Assembly (NCBI GenBank): GCA_018242605.1
Contig: JAFEBP010000007.1
Location: 163,059-227,058, forward strand
Length of the DNA stretch: 64,000 nt
DNA from: Planctomycetota bacterium
GTDB lineage: Bacteria > Planctomycetota > Phycisphaerae > Phycisphaerales > UBA1924
Reading direction: 5' to 3'
Made by a program: the position numbers and the translations under genes
Part shown: one piece after another, positions 63,205 to 64,000 of the stretch
Position numbering within the stretch: position 1 is the stretch's first letter
How the letters are laid out: each line of letters begins with the position of its first letter
Notes under the pieces: model-generated
What the model was told of the DNA's origin: nothing
Database searches by the model: none
What the model saw: the letters and a program-made list of their open reading frames with translations, nothing else

Positions 63205-64000
63205 TCAGCCTCCCTTGCCCGACTCCTTGGCCCAGTTGTCCTTGAGGGTCACCGTGCGGTTGAACACCGGTGAACCGGGCTTGCTGTCCTTGTCTACGCA
63301 GAAGTACCCCAAGCGTTCAAACTGGAACGCGCCACCGACCTTTGCTCCGGCGATGGCAGGGTCGATCCAGCCCTGCACGGTGACGAGGGAGTTGGGGTTG
63401 AGGTCATCCAACTGATTGCCGGTGCGCTTGCCGGGCTCCTCGGCGCTAAAGAGGCGGTCGAACAACCGCACCTCGCCCTTGACGGCATGATCCGCGCTGA
63501 TCCAGTGGAGGGTTCCCTTGACCTTCTTGAGCGGCTTTCCGTCGGGCCCCAGCGGCGAATCGCCGCCCCGGGTGGCGGGGTCGTACGTGGCGCGGATCTC
63601 GGTGATGTTGCCGGCGGCGTCCTTCTCCACCCCGGTGCACGTGATGAAATAGGCCCAGCGGAGCCGGACCTCGCGGCCCGGAGAGAGCCGGAAGAAGTTC
63701 TTGGGGGGGTTCTCCATGAAGTCATCGCGTTCGATGTACAGCACCTTGGAGAACGGAACCTTGCGCGTGCCGCCGCTGCCGCCGCGAGCCGCTTCCTCGG
63801 GGTTGATGACGAAGTCGAGTTCGTCGACCTTTCCCTCGGGCCAGTTCTCGATGACGACCTTGATCGGGTTCAACACGCACATGGCACGCGGGGCCGTGGC
63901 GTTGAGATCCTCGCGGATGGCGTTTTCCAGACGGGCGACGTCGATCACGCTCTCCTGCGTGGTCACACCGATGTCGTCGCACAACGCCCGGAGCGAGCGA
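63205..64000 (-). CDS. glnS: Glutaminyl-tRNA synthetase, C-terminal part (5' end outside window)
   Basis: The frame is open to the window edge, so the N-terminal catalytic part is missing. The visible 260 or so residues match the class I GlnRS anticodon-binding half: IGVTTQESVIDVARLENAIREDL, NATAPRAMCVLNPIKVVIENW, FSKVLYIERDDFMENPPKNFF, LSPGREVRLRWAYFI. It charges tRNA-Gln with glutamine. It lies 27 bases before the regulator gene on the same strand. Confidence 0.93.
   Translation of the reverse strand, partial: RSLRALCDDIGVTTQESVIDVARLENAIREDLNATAPRAMCVLNPIKVVIENWPEGKVDELDFVINPEEAARGGSGGTRKVPFSKVLYIERDDFMENPPKNFFRLSPGREVRLRWAYFITCTGVEKDAAGNITEIRATYDPATRGGDSPLGPDGKPLKKVKGTLHWISADHAVKGEVRLFDRLFSAEEPGKRTGNQLDDLNPNSLVTVQGWIDPAIAGAKVGGAFQFERLGYFCVDKDSKPGSPVFNRTVTLKDNWAKESGKGG

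Overview
The window is about 64 kb of GC-rich bacterial DNA, most likely from a planctomycete of the class Phycisphaerae. Evidence for this: secreted proteins ending in a dockerin-like tail that stops in GC (2527-5097, and an orphan copy at 48829-49062); a PEP-CTERM-like sorting signal with an RRRR end (50977-51765); an LEPR-type N-terminus on a CARDB protein (59964-61544); a small membrane protein with a CxxC...CPxC ribbon tail (39703-40365); and very frequent overlapping gene ends. Species cannot be named from sequence alone.

Layout. 1-5.9 kb is accessory and partly decayed: the end of a WD40-repeat protein with an exact 126-bp repeat period, two broken secreted-protein genes, a large secreted protein built from about 40-residue repeats, then about 1 kb without genes ending in the 3' half of a tRNA-Gly(TCC), which looks like the scar of an integrated element. 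6.1-21.9 kb is a compact biosynthetic cluster: methyltransferase, acyl carrier protein, FabZ-like dehydratase, LolA-like protein, FkbO/Hyg5-type chorismatase, acyl-AMP ligase, lipoprotein, MMPL exporter, three acyltransferases, a ketosynthase fused to a ketosynthase-like chain-length-factor domain, a flavin-dependent halogenase-type enzyme and a glycosyltransferase with a DUF2062 tail. Together these match an aryl-polyene / xanthomonadin-type pigment pathway: chorismate to hydroxybenzoate, activation onto the ACP, iterative elongation and dehydration, ring tailoring, and transport to and esterification in the envelope.

22-28 kb holds an ankyrin lipoprotein, a VIT-like membrane protein with a predicted beta-rich outer-membrane protein, a PPK2 kinase, a SulP transporter and a cation/proton exchanger. 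28.2-35.3 kb is a minus-strand run headed by a small ORF with a hairpin-rich leader, then fliD (very large), fliS, a Bax-inhibitor-1 homologue, a TPR/O-GlcNAc-transferase homologue and a dCMP deaminase. 36-40.4 kb is a minus-strand set with a full aldehyde dehydrogenase, a Prx-GNAT fusion and a half-length aldehyde dehydrogenase. 40.4-47.8 kb has a fused 5-oxoprolinase, a DUF4349 protein coupled to an ECF sigma factor, and typA.

47.9-48.7 kb is a non-coding interval with seven exact copies (plus one degenerate) of a 13-bp word, alternating between two flank types; this is the least explained structure in the window. 49-64 kb holds mgtE, a PEP-CTERM protein, pyrE, a SpoIIE-type phosphatase, an M61 peptidase, an iscS-iscU-iscA operon closed by a strong terminator, an anti-sigma kinase plus STAS antagonist (with the phosphatase, a likely partner-switching set), the CARDB protein, an NtrC-type regulator, and the 3' part of glnS running off the window end.
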